Assembly: GCA_033964015.1 (NCBI GenBank)
Contig: CM066913.1
Span: 31,323,577 to 31,387,576 of the forward strand
Source of the DNA: Scolanthus callimorphus
Taxonomy: Eukaryota; Cnidaria; Anthozoa; Actiniaria; Edwardsiidae
Direction: 5' to 3'
Length of the DNA: 64,000 nucleotides
In this document: positions 15,264 to 23,925 of the stretch, piece by piece
Layout: the number at the start of each line of letters is the position of its first letter
Position numbering within the stretch: the stretch's first letter is position 1
Position numbers and translations under genes: made by a program
Notes under the pieces: generated by a model
The model's input: only the letters and a program-made list of their open reading frames with translations
What the model was told of the DNA's origin: nothing
Database searches by the model: none

Positions 15264-16852
15264 TTGACATTAAATAAAGCCGTTTCTCTACAACAACACG
15301 CATGATGGTGATCTTTACAATAGGCACGAATTACAAAATTGAGATAGAATTTACTACGAGGAATAAACAGCGCTTCCGCGAAAACCTCCTCACATTGATC
15401 GCTTTTCTCTATAACCTCGCCAATTTCCTTAGCCACTTTCCAACACACATGAGATCGAAGCTCCAAAAGGGGTGGCACTGTTTCAAACGATTGTTTTAAC
15501 AGAGAAAAACACGTTTTTTCAACATGCGGTTGCATCACACGAAACGCCGTAAAACACACCTTGTCGTGTTGTTCACCCATTTCGGCAGATACGTGATCTC
15601 TGAAATGAGGTATCGAAGCAAACATAAACAAGCACAATATCTCCTCGTGGGTAAACAACCCCGACGGCGGCAGTAAATTTAAACCTAGAACTGCAGTTAA
15701 AAACGCATCATCCGTTACAACCTTTTCCACCCCTTTAGGAAGAAGCACATCTCTTTTGTGATTTACCTGACACACCTCGCCATTCTTCCTCACGTGCCCC
15801 ACCACTTGACAAAGATGATCTTCAAAACACCTCACGAAATGCTCAAAACGAGCCCCGTTGATCGTACGAAACAGCTTACCCTTTTCATTATGAACCCAAA
15901 ACACGGCAGGTAATAAATGCTCAACCACAACCATCCAACGAGATCCATCCCATTCAACACAATCCGCATCGCGAACCGCAACCGCCTCGAGAGCGGAAAC
16001 ACACACGGCGTGAAACTTAACCACACGGCTAGGGCAAAAATCCTCAACACGGTTACACTGTCGAGTCACCTGCACGATCAGGCGCTTAAGCCACTTACCC
16101 AACCCCGAAAAACGCCACGTTGACGACACATGACACAAACCATCGTACTGCACACAATACACCCAATGCCCCTGTCGTGATTCAAACGCCATGGCCACCC
16201 CATGCAAACACTGAGGGGGAGTACCATAAAAACAATGATTGATTTCGTTGAACACCATCACCCCTCGTCTATCGTGCTGAACTGGCCACGAATCAAACAC
16301 CTCGCCATACACTTTAACGCACGCCTGACACACCGCTCTAGTGTGTTTGATCGGGGGTTGAGTTCTAAGGTAAAAATAATTTAACAGTTGACTATAATTA
16401 AAGTTACACTGAGTTAAATGCCAAGACGAAGTAAGCATCTTGAGGTAAAGATTATTCAGGTAATCTACATGACTAGCGTATTCGGGGTAAAATCCAAACA
16501 GATAAAACGCGTCTTTGACAGTCCATCCTTCGCGGTGACAAGGTCTTTGATACACCAAAAATTTAATCACCCCTTGTTGGGTAATCTCCAAGTGTGCTAG
16601 GCGGTTTAACCGACCGGTTCCTAGATCGTTGCGAGTCGCTTGCCATAACGCCATCTCATCGTAACGAAGCGAGGGGGACGACGAATGATACGAGCACACC
16701 ACACGATCTTCATTCTGAATCCTTCTAGAAATGACACATTCGCACTCATCCCCATCACAAAGGCCCACCATACTATGTCGAGAATCGTACAGTCGATAAC
16801 ACACCACAAGGCTTTCGAGAAAATTACAACGCGTGCGCCACTCATAAGGCAT
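15260..16852 (-). CDS. Large unknown protein (530 aa)
   Basis: The largest accessory ORF, intact over 530 codons (MPYEWRTRCNFLESLVVCYRL). It has many Cys and His residues, including CQACVKVYG and the C-terminal cluster YCKDHHHACCC, but no recognised zinc-finger spacing. No polymerase, helicase or methylase motifs were found by eye. The upstream side has only a weak TATAATTA about 50 bases before the ATG. Its stop shares two bases with the convergent gene's stop. Length and integrity argue it is expressed. Confidence 0.7.
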   Translation of the reverse strand: MPYEWRTRCNFLESLVVCYRLYDSRHSMVGLCDGDECECVISRRIQNEDRVVCSYHSSSPSLRYDEMALWQATRNDLGTGRLNRLAHLEITQQGVIKFLVYQRPCHREGWTVKDAFYLFGFYPEYASHVDYLNNLYLKMLTSSWHLTQCNFNYSQLLNYFYLRTQPPIKHTRAVCQACVKVYGEVFDSWPVQHDRRGVMVFNEINHCFYGTPPQCLHGVAMAFESRQGHWVYCVQYDGLCHVSSTWRFSGLGKWLKRLIVQVTRQCNRVEDFCPSRVVKFHAVCVSALEAVAVRDADCVEWDGSRWMVVVEHLLPAVFWVHNEKGKLFRTINGARFEHFVRCFEDHLCQVVGHVRKNGEVCQVNHKRDVLLPKGVEKVVTDDAFLTAVLGLNLLPPSGLFTHEEILCLFMFASIPHFRDHVSAEMGEQHDKVCFTAFRVMQPHVEKTCFSLLKQSFETVPPLLELRSHVCWKVAKEIGEVIEKSDQCEEVFAEALFIPRSKFYLNFVIRAYCKDHHHACCCRETALFNVN

Positions 16853-16952
16853 AGTGGTGTGGCGGCGGCGCCGCGTTCATGGCTTTACTAATTACGAACT
16901 TGTAATTATACCCCATCGGTTACAAAACAAAATGAAAGGTTACAAAAACGGC

Positions 16953-16961
16953 TATAAAAAA
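16953..16961 (+). promoter_or_regulatory. TATA box TATAAAAAA
   Basis: It lies about 32-40 bases upstream of the ATG at 16993, which opens only a 7-codon frame. The true start served by this promoter is unresolved. Confidence 0.4.
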
Positions 16962-17012
16962 GAGGCGCGCAACTCGCTTTTTTCAACCAACCATGTCACT
17001 TCTAATCATGTC

Positions 17013-17162
17013 ATGATCGCTTTCGCTGCATCTGTGACACAGCAATCCCTTGCGTTAAACGAGGATGGGGTTGCATTGTGGAATTTTGGTGTTACCCCGA
17101 TCGTAACACCGCGTTACGCAAACTCTCGAATGGGTTCATGTTTTGCAAGACGGCGTTTTTAA
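17013..17162 (+). CDS. Small ORF overlapping the start of the next gene (49 aa)
   Basis: The ATG at 17013 opens 49 codons (MIAFAASVTQQSLALNEDGV) that end at 17162, overlapping the 17138 gene in another frame. It may be a true small protein, an upstream regulatory ORF, or the 5' part of the next gene separated by a frameshift or splice. The sequence alone cannot decide. Confidence 0.3.
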   Translation: MIAFAASVTQQSLALNEDGVALWNFGVTPIVTPRYANSRMGSCFARRRF

Positions 17163-17587
17163 AAAAAGCGGAACACGATGTCATGTTACGCACCCTGCTC
17201 GAACAACAGTTTGTGCGTCAAGAGGATAAAGTCTATCGCTTAGGTAAAGAGTTCCCCTACGACTACCTCCGATGGAGATGCGCTTTTGTGATCACGCTAC
17301 GACATCAAAAACTAGCATTAACCAATCGACCCAGATCAGAACGTAAACGTAAAAAACCTAACCGCTATGGCCAGTCAATAATGATGGCTACGAATGCAGG
17401 TAAACGATGCATGATCGGCGAGTACTGTCCTCCAGAATTTATAACATTGAGCGATGATGGATTAACCTACCGCTTCATCTTTACTAAAAACTGGCAATTT
17501 CCTTACTTTAACACGAGCCGATTCCATAGACGAAGTCGTCGCCTTTCAATCAAGCGACTACGGCGCGAAGGTTACACATGGCCGTGA
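17138..17587 (+). CDS. Unknown basic protein (149 aa or longer)
   Basis: The frame is open from about 17006, but the first in-frame ATG is 17138 (MFCKTAFLKKAEHDVMLRTLL). Non-ATG residues upstream (EFWCYPDRNTALRKLSNGF) look protein-like, so the real start may be earlier or spliced. It contains a basic block (RSERKRKKPNR) and a basic C-terminus (RRSRRLSIKRLRREG). Its stop overlaps the next ATG by 10 bases. No family recognised. Confidence 0.5.
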   Translation: MFCKTAFLKKAEHDVMLRTLLEQQFVRQEDKVYRLGKEFPYDYLRWRCAFVITLRHQKLALTNRPRSERKRKKPNRYGQSIMMATNAGKRCMIGEYCPPEFITLSDDGLTYRFIFTKNWQFPYFNTSRFHRRSRRLSIKRLRREGYTWP

Positions 17588-18051
17588 GCGTCAATGCAAG
17601 ACGACTGTACACAATGCCCTGTTACTGCGACACGACACCAATACAATGGAACTCTACTCACCAAACACCTTATGTGCGCTTTACAAGAAATCAACCGGCC
17701 ATACGATCGTGCGTGATCAACGGAACGGCTGTGTGGATGACGATAAAATTACCATGTCTCAATCACAACATCAATTTGTTTTTTTGTGACACTCAATTTA
17801 TGAACATGATTTACAACGCTCGCGTGCAAGACCTTCTCCCACGACTTCACCCCGCTAAAAAACATCAACCTTTAGGGAAGCGACATGCAAAACGTTTGTT
17901 TATGGCGTTACGTCTACATCAGGCCACCACCAGAGACTTTGAACAGTGGAACATTGCACGACAAAACTTTGATCGAGTTAGATTTAGTTTAAGCTACCCC
18001 AACAAGCATGTTTATGTCAGTGTGTATGCGTGGGGGATAGAAAGTCGCTGA
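17578..18051 (+). CDS. Unknown basic protein (157 aa)
   Basis: MAVSVNARRLYTMPCYCDT starts inside the previous gene's last codons. It is a mixed alpha/beta-looking protein with a basic middle (LHPAKKHQPLGKRHAKRLF) and no recognised motif. A 346-base non-coding stretch follows. Confidence 0.6.
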   Translation: MAVSVNARRLYTMPCYCDTTPIQWNSTHQTPYVRFTRNQPAIRSCVINGTAVWMTIKLPCLNHNINLFFCDTQFMNMIYNARVQDLLPRLHPAKKHQPLGKRHAKRLFMALRLHQATTRDFEQWNIARQNFDRVRFSLSYPNKHVYVSVYAWGIESR

Positions 18052-18397
18052 TAATTCATGATACCTTCACATTCCAATCAAGATAGCATAATCAAGTCGT
18101 TATGACTCGATGTTCGTGACTCCCTCCTCGTTTTAGCATGCAACCCGATACAGCCTTGTGTTTGTATTTTTTCAACGCGTGCGACACGAATGTAGAACGA
18201 ACGTGTATGCGTGACTTTACCTAAAAACAAATGCTTTGCTCTTTTTGATCATTTTTACAGGTAACTCTTTTTTCAATGTGTGTGTGAACCTGAACGTTGA
18301 ATGAACGTGTATGCCGTTCTTTTTAACCGCGATTAACCAACTCTTTTTTACCTATAAAACCATCACAGTTAGTTCAAATGCTTGAGACTTACCAGCC
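18052..18397 (+). promoter_or_regulatory. Intergenic regulatory region with repeated motif and TATA box
   Basis: No ORF. The motif GAACGTGTATGC occurs twice about 107 bases apart (around 18198 and 18303), each followed within 30 bases by a TTTACCT or TTTAACC motif. A TATAAAAC box (18353-18360) lies about 40 bases before the ATG at 18398. Confidence 0.45.
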
Positions 18398-19042
18398 ATG
18401 CCATTGTACAGCTATGGCAACTGGACTTTTGACTTTAGCTATTTTTCGCTAGAAGAATCTTCAGGCAGTTACAAATGGGTTAAACGCAACGGATGGAAAT
18501 GGCTAGACGAAAAGTGGACCAAAAAGGAAAAATGGATAAGGGTGAGCATCGTCAAACCGTCAGTCGATGCTTTACCCTTTCAAAAACTGCCTTGGGATGT
18601 TAAATTGATCGTCTGGAAATCCTATCACATTCCCCTCGTAAACAACCTTCTAGAACGAAAACGCAAGATGGGGTGGGATAAAATTCACAGAAACGTGCGA
18701 TTACTCATCGAAGGGCCATGGTGTGACATTCAAAAATGCCAAACAAAATTGTACGTTTGCTGGAACTGTGCCCAATGTTTTCCCCTCTGTGCTGCCTGTT
18801 TAGACAACGATAAAAGAGAACATCGCTTTGAAGGTATTGACATTGATATTTTATCCAAACAATCACAATTTACAGAAGAAGCTTGTATTATTTATAATGA
18901 ATGGGCTGATAACACTGGTCGACCGCACTATTCATTTTATATACATATGGAGTGTATGTGTAACGCGCCTGGGATTTATAGAAGCGGTTTTAATACAGGA
19001 TTGTGCGGGTTTTATCAATTAACACGAAATATTCTATCCTAG
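18398..19042 (+). CDS. F-box-like protein with Cys-rich zinc-binding cluster (214 aa)
   Basis: The N-terminal 55 residues are rich in Trp and aromatic residues. Residues 58-85 (ALPFQKLPWDVKLIVWKSY) resemble the start of an F-box, which binds Skp1 of the SCF ubiquitin ligase. Residues 109-142 hold C109, C114, C121, C124, C127, C131, C134 and H142, a spacing like a B-box or ZZ-type zinc finger (YVCWNCAQCFPLCAAC). More cysteines occur near the C-terminus (MECMCNAPG). A viral adaptor that redirects host ubiquitination is a reasonable hypothesis. The TATA box 40 bases upstream supports this start. Confidence 0.55.
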   Translation: MPLYSYGNWTFDFSYFSLEESSGSYKWVKRNGWKWLDEKWTKKEKWIRVSIVKPSVDALPFQKLPWDVKLIVWKSYHIPLVNNLLERKRKMGWDKIHRNVRLLIEGPWCDIQKCQTKLYVCWNCAQCFPLCAACLDNDKREHRFEGIDIDILSKQSQFTEEACIIYNEWADNTGRPHYSFYIHMECMCNAPGIYRSGFNTGLCGFYQLTRNILS

Positions 19043-19044
19043 AT

Positions 19045-19248
19045 ATGGACGAAACATGCATCAAAAAATTTTACGTTGGAAGAAAATGGTTTTTCATTGA
19101 CGATCTCTCCTACTTTATCATCACACGTTTTGGAGATTCGACCATTTACAACGATATATTAGAAGAATTTGGTCCCTTTAAACAATATGAAAACGACTCT
19201 TTAGATGAAGTGAAAAAGAAATGCTATTACCCAGCCAAATGTTTGTAA
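19045..19248 (+). CDS. Small AT-rich ORF, possible first exon (67 aa)
   Basis: The ATG two bases after the preceding stop begins MDETCIKKFYVGRKWFFIDD and ends KKKCYYPAKCL. The stop lies in TTTGTAAACA, which could also act as a splice donor. Base composition is clearly more AT-rich than the capsid block. It may be complete or the 5' exon of a spliced gene continuing at 19467. Confidence 0.4.
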   Translation: MDETCIKKFYVGRKWFFIDDLSYFIITRFGDSTIYNDILEEFGPFKQYENDSLDEVKKKCYYPAKCL

Positions 19249-19466
19249 ACATATAAAAAAACGAATAAGATTATTAAAAGCATTTTATAACTTACAATTG
19301 AGGTGTGCTTGACTTGGCTGTTAAAGGCTAACTACCGTTTCGTGCCAAGACATATACACCACAAGCAGCTGAAACGGAAACTGAATCGCGAATGAATCGT
19401 AACTTAATCAACTTACAAGAGAGTTACAATTCGCTACTAGAATAAACTTTTTTCCTTTTTTTTCAG

Positions 19467-19607
19467 ATTATAAAGACAACTTTAAAAGAGACAATTTTAA
19501 GGGATCACGTATTCGCGGAATTTTTTTAAAAGGGATAAAAACGTTCTATCTTCACGGTGATATGCAAAATATCTACCCCGACAAAATAAACTATGTTGAA
19601 TTCGATT
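19467..19607 (+). CDS. Candidate internal exon of a spliced viral gene
   Basis: A strong pyrimidine tract ending in TTTTTTTTCAG precedes an open 141-base stretch (YKDNFKRDNFKGSRIRG) with no ATG start, ending at a GTATTA donor. It enters and leaves in phase 1, which matches the next candidate exon. There is no obvious phase-1 donor upstream, so the 5' partner is unresolved. Confidence 0.3.
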
Positions 19608-19645
19608 GTATTACTTAACCACAATTTCGCTTTTCTTTTTTATAG

Positions 19646-19842
19646 ATGAAAACCAAAGATATGCCCAACAACATTTTTGCGATGGATTACATGTGAAATT
19701 TATACAATCGGTGAAACTATTTTATTTTAACTGTAACGTTAACCAAAATATCACGATCAATCAACTAACTAATCTCAAAAACTACAAAATCGATTTAAGC
19801 ATGTATTATAATCAACCATGCTTGTATCACTTTTTCAGGTGA
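19646..19842 (+). CDS. Candidate exon of a spliced viral gene (second module)
   Basis: Preceded by the pyrimidine-rich acceptor CTTTTCTTTTTTATAG, it reads ENQRYAQQHFCDGLHVKF and later VKLFYFNCNVNQNITI, ending in TGA at 19842. A possible further donor (TTCAG/GTGAAC) overlaps the stop. It looks loosely similar to the previous candidate exon, suggesting a duplicated module. Confidence 0.3.
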
Positions 19843-19943
19843 ACAATTTCTTCTGGACCACAAGAAACAGAAGAAATTATGTTTTAGCGGTATTAAAGAA
19901 TATTTCTTTTGCCCAATTATAAAAATAAGAAATGTAACTTTAA

Positions 19944-20100
19944 CTTAAGGTAATTTGCTGAAATAAAAAAAGGTCAACCAATTTACCCCTGTGTTCAGTT
20001 ATATAACCGACCTCACGAGCTGTAATATGAAACTTAAGGTAATTTGCTGAAATAAAAAAAGGTCAACCAATTTACCCGTGTGTTCAGTTATATACCACAG
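19944..20100. repeat. Tandem duplication of a promoter-like segment (offset 89 bp)
   Basis: The stretch from CTTAAGGTAATTTGCTG through GTTCAGTTATATA occurs at 19944 and again at 20033. Each copy ends in a TATATA-type box. The second copy lies about 50 bases before the ATG at 20143. About 100 bases before it (19843-19943) show nothing else. Confidence 0.75.
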
Positions 20101-20142
20101 CATAAAAGAAACAACAAAACGAGTACACCGCATCAGTTCATC

Positions 20143-20619
20143 ATGATCATTCTCCCGGCAGGAACCAGTAGCTTAAAACTACTGCACCTAAAATGTGTTT
20201 GCAAGGTTTACCGCATGAAAGAAGAGGTGATAACCCTCAATTTTAACCATCACGCCTGCAAGTATTACCTCGAACGAGAAGGCTACTCGAAAACATGCAT
20301 ACCCAACATGATGGCTTACAAACTTTGCTGCTCCTTCAAAGACAAGCCGGATTTGGAACTCTTCTTCTGCAGAGGCGAGTTAAAAACACTATTAACCAAG
20401 CCGGGGAGTAAAATTGCTTATTGCAATCGCCTCCATAACGCCCTAAAGACAGGTGATGAATACAACTGCGACCAAGGAATACGAAGAAATGAGCTCTTGC
20501 GACTACGTAAACTATTAGATATCAAAGACATTATAGAAATCAGAGGACAGTCGTGGGGTATTGCCTGCAGCGATAATACACCCTGGACTAAAGATCATAT
20601 GTCTACTGTAGAATTCTAA
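20143..20619 (+). CDS. Unknown protein, last gene of the viral element (158 aa)
   Basis: MIILPAGTSSLKLLHLKCVCK begins a Cys-rich (about 12 Cys), basic protein with NHHACKYYLEREGYSKTC and LCCSFKDKPDLELFFCRGE. The C-terminal half is helical (RRNELLRLRKLLDIKDIIEI). The start follows the duplicated TATA segment. No family recognised. It adjoins the iteron-rich terminus, a common place for host-interaction genes in large DNA viruses. Confidence 0.6.
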   Translation: MIILPAGTSSLKLLHLKCVCKVYRMKEEVITLNFNHHACKYYLEREGYSKTCIPNMMAYKLCCSFKDKPDLELFFCRGELKTLLTKPGSKIAYCNRLHNALKTGDEYNCDQGIRRNELLRLRKLLDIKDIIEIRGQSWGIACSDNTPWTKDHMSTVEF

Positions 20620-20639
20620 AAAACAATAAAAAAGATTGT

Positions 20640-21060
20640 GTGATCCCTTTGCGTTACTCTTTGGCGTGACCTTTGATCTCCATTGTTCTCTCGACCAATC
20701 GCGATTTTTGTGAAAAATTCCGTCGGGTAAACGTTTTACCTGAATCAAGTCATTGATTAAATTCCGTCGGGTAAACATTTTACCTGAATTTTTGTGAAAA
20801 ATTCCGTTGATTATGCGTTTAACCGATTCAGGTAAAAATGGCCCCATCATGCTCATTAATTATGCGTTTAACCGATTCAGGTAAAAAATGTTCCCATTTG
20901 TCACGTTTTTTGCGTTGTGTGATCCTTTTTTGCGTGACCTTCGACCCCATTGTTCTCTCGACCAATCACGTTGCTTGTTTTGACAACCATTGTTCTCTCG
21001 ACCAATCACGATTTTTGTGAAAAATTCGATCGGTTAAACGTTTAACCGATTCAGGTAAAA
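20640..21060. repeat. Palindromic iterons at the right flank of the viral element
   Basis: Several motifs recur: CCATTGTTCTCTCGACCAAT three times, ATTTTTGTGAAAAATTC three times, GATTCAGGTAAAAA three times and GATCC-T-TGCGT-GACCTT twice. Palindromes are GGTAAACGTTTTACC (20726-20740), GGTAAACATTTTACC (20770-20784) and GGTTAAACGTTTAACC (21032-21047, within a perfect 22-base palindrome from 21029 to 21050). They may belong to the terminal repeat, origin or promoter of the virus. The left counterpart is outside the window. Confidence 0.65.
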
Positions 21061-21080
21061 ATCTTCCCATCAGCTTACTA

Positions 21081-22472
21081 CTCACTTTTTGAGAAAATTA
21101 AAACTGACGAAAGTGTTGCTTCGGTAACGTGAAACATCAAAGTGAGGCCAACTTGACACCTTTTTGCGAAAAACCAGTTATTGACAATTAATTGAATATC
21201 GTGTTCCATCTTAAATACAGTTCCAACTGTATTTTGCAACCGATGAAACAACGTTTAATTTGCTCACATTTCAGGTGCGAGTAAAGTGTTCATAAAGCGT
21301 ATTCATTTTTTAAATATAATTCCGCCAGAACATCATTCTAAATTATCTTTGGGGTTAACAAATTCAGTTACTATCTATAATAAAGGTAAAATAAAGCTGT
21401 TACATATTTCAGAACTTTCATTTCCCTTGTAAATGTCATTTTGTGCCTGTTAAATTTTCCAAATGCTTTTTGCAGCAGAAATAGTTGACATAATTTGCAG
21501 AAAAAGTACTGAAACCTTTCTCTGCATATAAATTAGGCAAATTTTATTTTTTCCTAATACAATATTACTTACATCGTAATGACACTTAGCGGGTAAAATA
21601 ATCTGTTTAGCAGTTATCTGATCTTGTGTAAGTTATTTCCAAGATACGAATCCTTATCGATGAAATCTTCAGGTATTGACGATACTCATAAACGGATAGC
21701 TATGAGTGTAGTTTTGACACCGAATTTGTAAAGCTTCTTAAACCAACTCGTGAACTATATTTCAAACGTATTTATTCTTCAAACAAATTGTGCCGTAACA
21801 ATGAAAATTGACAGAGATCCGAAGCACATTTCAATTGACTTCAAGTTGTAGATAAGGAGGGGGGAAATAGTATTAATTTTTAATACAGACTGTCAGGAAA
21901 AAGCGACAAACAAGAGAATACAAAAATTCGTAACTCTTGAGCATAAACCTTCAAACCGTTGTTTCTGGAAAATAAAAATGAATTTTGTGAATGGAAGAAA
22001 CACGAAGGTTTAAGCAACACTGTTAAAATATGAAAAATATAATGCTTTCGTAACTAATCCCGTTTTTACAGAGTGTTATAGAAGCATAGCGATATTTAAG
22101 GCCGCTCCAACAAATTTAATCCCCATGCATCCAATATTGCGGATAGCTGTCGTGATATGACACCAATTGGTACCACACTGAGAGCAAATCTGCTTCTATC
22201 TTGATATCCATAATATCGTTAACAGTTGTATAGCCAGGGGAGTAAAAATATTGAATTCTAACAACAGAGCATCATCTTCCTACCAAATAAAGGTTTAATC
22301 ATTGACTCACCAAGCTATCAAGAGTTATTTAAGATAATAATTCGTTAAAGCTTCATTTGGCCACACAGTATGGGGCCCTAATTCTGACCAGTTTCATTTT
22401 GAAGCAACGTTTCTGTTCAAGTTATTTGTTTTGACATTTGGATCTATTTTGCTGCACCTGTAAATTAATCTT
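21081..22472. other. Non-coding host sequence
   Basis: AT-rich, with no ORF above background, no clear splice-bounded exon and no strong repeat seen. Possibly ECM29 intron. Confidence 0.5.
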
Positions 22473-22675
22473 ATATATTAAAATCCTAAGCGTCTGTCAG
22501 GGAAACGTTTGTGATTGGCTGATTTTTTCCCGCCACTTTTGGCGCGCGTGCGTGCAACACAGGAAGCCCGCAACGTAAATATATTGCTGAGCTCCAAACT
22601 TGAAAATTACGGAATCTTCTCCATTTCTTTTCAGCAAGAAATTTTCAGTATGTAAATAATTGAAAATGTTTGTTG
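22473..22675. repeat. Interspersed repeat, copy 1
   Basis: It shares an extended, diverged match with 40193-40380, including GGAAACGTTTGT, ATTGGCTGATTTTTTCCCGCC and the GGCGCGCG segment. The two copies are in the same orientation. Confidence 0.7.
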
Positions 22676-23098
22676 TCACAAGATGACAGGTTCATTTCCT
22701 GGTTTGGATTATATTTGCAGGATTTCATAATGTGAACTTAGAGAAGAAAGTTTGAACAAGGCATATTTGCGAAGAAATATTTTAATGCTAATCGTGGACG
22801 CCAGAAACGAATGAAAAGATACACAAACGCCATTGCTCTTTTCAAATATTATAGTGCTGTCGCTGAAATAAATTTATTGCTTTAACTGGCAAATTATAAG
22901 CCAAAAAACGTTGCCAGAATTATGCCTCAAAATTATTAACATATGTATTATATTGGCAATTCTAAACACTGATGGAAAATGAGAATTCATGAGAATTTTG
23001 GTGTTCGAAAATTCTAAATGTGGGAAAATGTTAAGGTCGAATTAAAGTCGATGCTCTAACACTAGATGAAATTATTGCCTAAAGCCAAGTGTCTGGAC

Positions 23099-23332
23099 TT
23101 AAAGACCCCTAGTTAGCCACTCCTTTGTTATTGTTTTCAGTCGATATCAGACAACGAATTACGTGTAGAAATCTTGAAATAGTCTTCTAAAAACAAGGTT
23201 TTATTATTCATTTATCGAATTCAATCGCAAATATTGCACTACATCCCCTAAATCAGCTGATGGAAATGGATGCTTTCTCTGTCTCGGTATGTTGCTAGGC
23301 TGACAAAATGGAGGCTGACAGGGGCTCCTTAA
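23099..23332. mobile_element. TTAA-flanked MITE (piggyBac-like), family A
   Basis: Starts TTAAAGACCCC...AGCCACTCCTTTGTT and ends GGCTGACAGGGGCTCCTTAA. It shares termini and interior with 42638-42819 and 61633-61866, and degraded copies near 29391-29592 and 48550-48910. Confidence 0.65.
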
Positions 23333-23702
23333 TGCCATTTAATGTATATTCCAATCAATATAGCGGCGAAATGAGCTAAATTGTGTACTTTGTAGAACAT
23401 GGGTAATTATTGCGGAAATGTATCCTAGAGGCGTAGCCAGGATTTTTAAAAGAAGGGGGCGGAAGAAGTATAGCCCTTCTAATAAGACATTTCTCGCATT
23501 TTGAATTTGGTCCCACCAATATAAGTGTTTTCATTGTCAAAAAGGGAGGAGAGACATGCGTCCATGTATCCAATACCGTCTAAAATCGGCTTGAGGGGAA
23601 GATTGTTATCTATGCTATTTCCTTCTCAACTAGTGAAAATATATGACGAACCAACAAGATGCAAGGGCACTTGAACGCTAGCTAATGCGCAGCACTAGCT
23701 AA

Positions 23703-23925
23703 CAACATTTTACCATGAGCTTAGATGTGTTCTAAAAAACCGTGTCTGGGATTTTTGTACATTTAAAAAAAAGCCGATTTTAGAGCCAATTCTGTGAGTC
23801 CGCTAGGATTTTTTTAAGAAATGTATTCTTTAAAATATCATATCTTGAAAAGGAAATCGAATTTCCAAAATCCCCAACACAGTTTTCTAGAACACATCTT
23901 AGCCAACGCTAAAATGGTGTTAAAA
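23703..23925. mobile_element. Inverted-repeat MITE, family B
   Basis: Left arm TTAGATGTGTTCTAAAAAACCG and right arm TTTTCTAGAACACATCTTAGCC are inverted. An internal segment (GCCGATTTTAGAGCCAAT, then GAAAAGGAAATCGAATTT) recurs at 30665-30812. Confidence 0.6.

Larger units (their letters stand above)
1..21080. mobile_element. Endogenous Maverick/Polinton (adintovirus-like) DNA virus, left end outside window
   Basis: A gene-dense segment with the Polinton hallmark set: DDE integrase with chromodomain, penton-like protein, double-jelly-roll capsid protein, adenain-like protease and A32-like ATPase. It is followed by about 25 tightly packed ORFs on both strands. Density, overlapping start and stop codons, and TATA-type promoters contrast sharply with the intron-rich host sequence to the right. 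The element starts before base 1, so its terminal inverted repeat and 6-bp target duplication cannot be tested. The right boundary is placed after the last palindromic iteron (about 21,060) and is uncertain by perhaps 100 bases. No DNA polymerase B gene is in view. The main virion ORFs have no internal stops. Confidence 0.88.
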
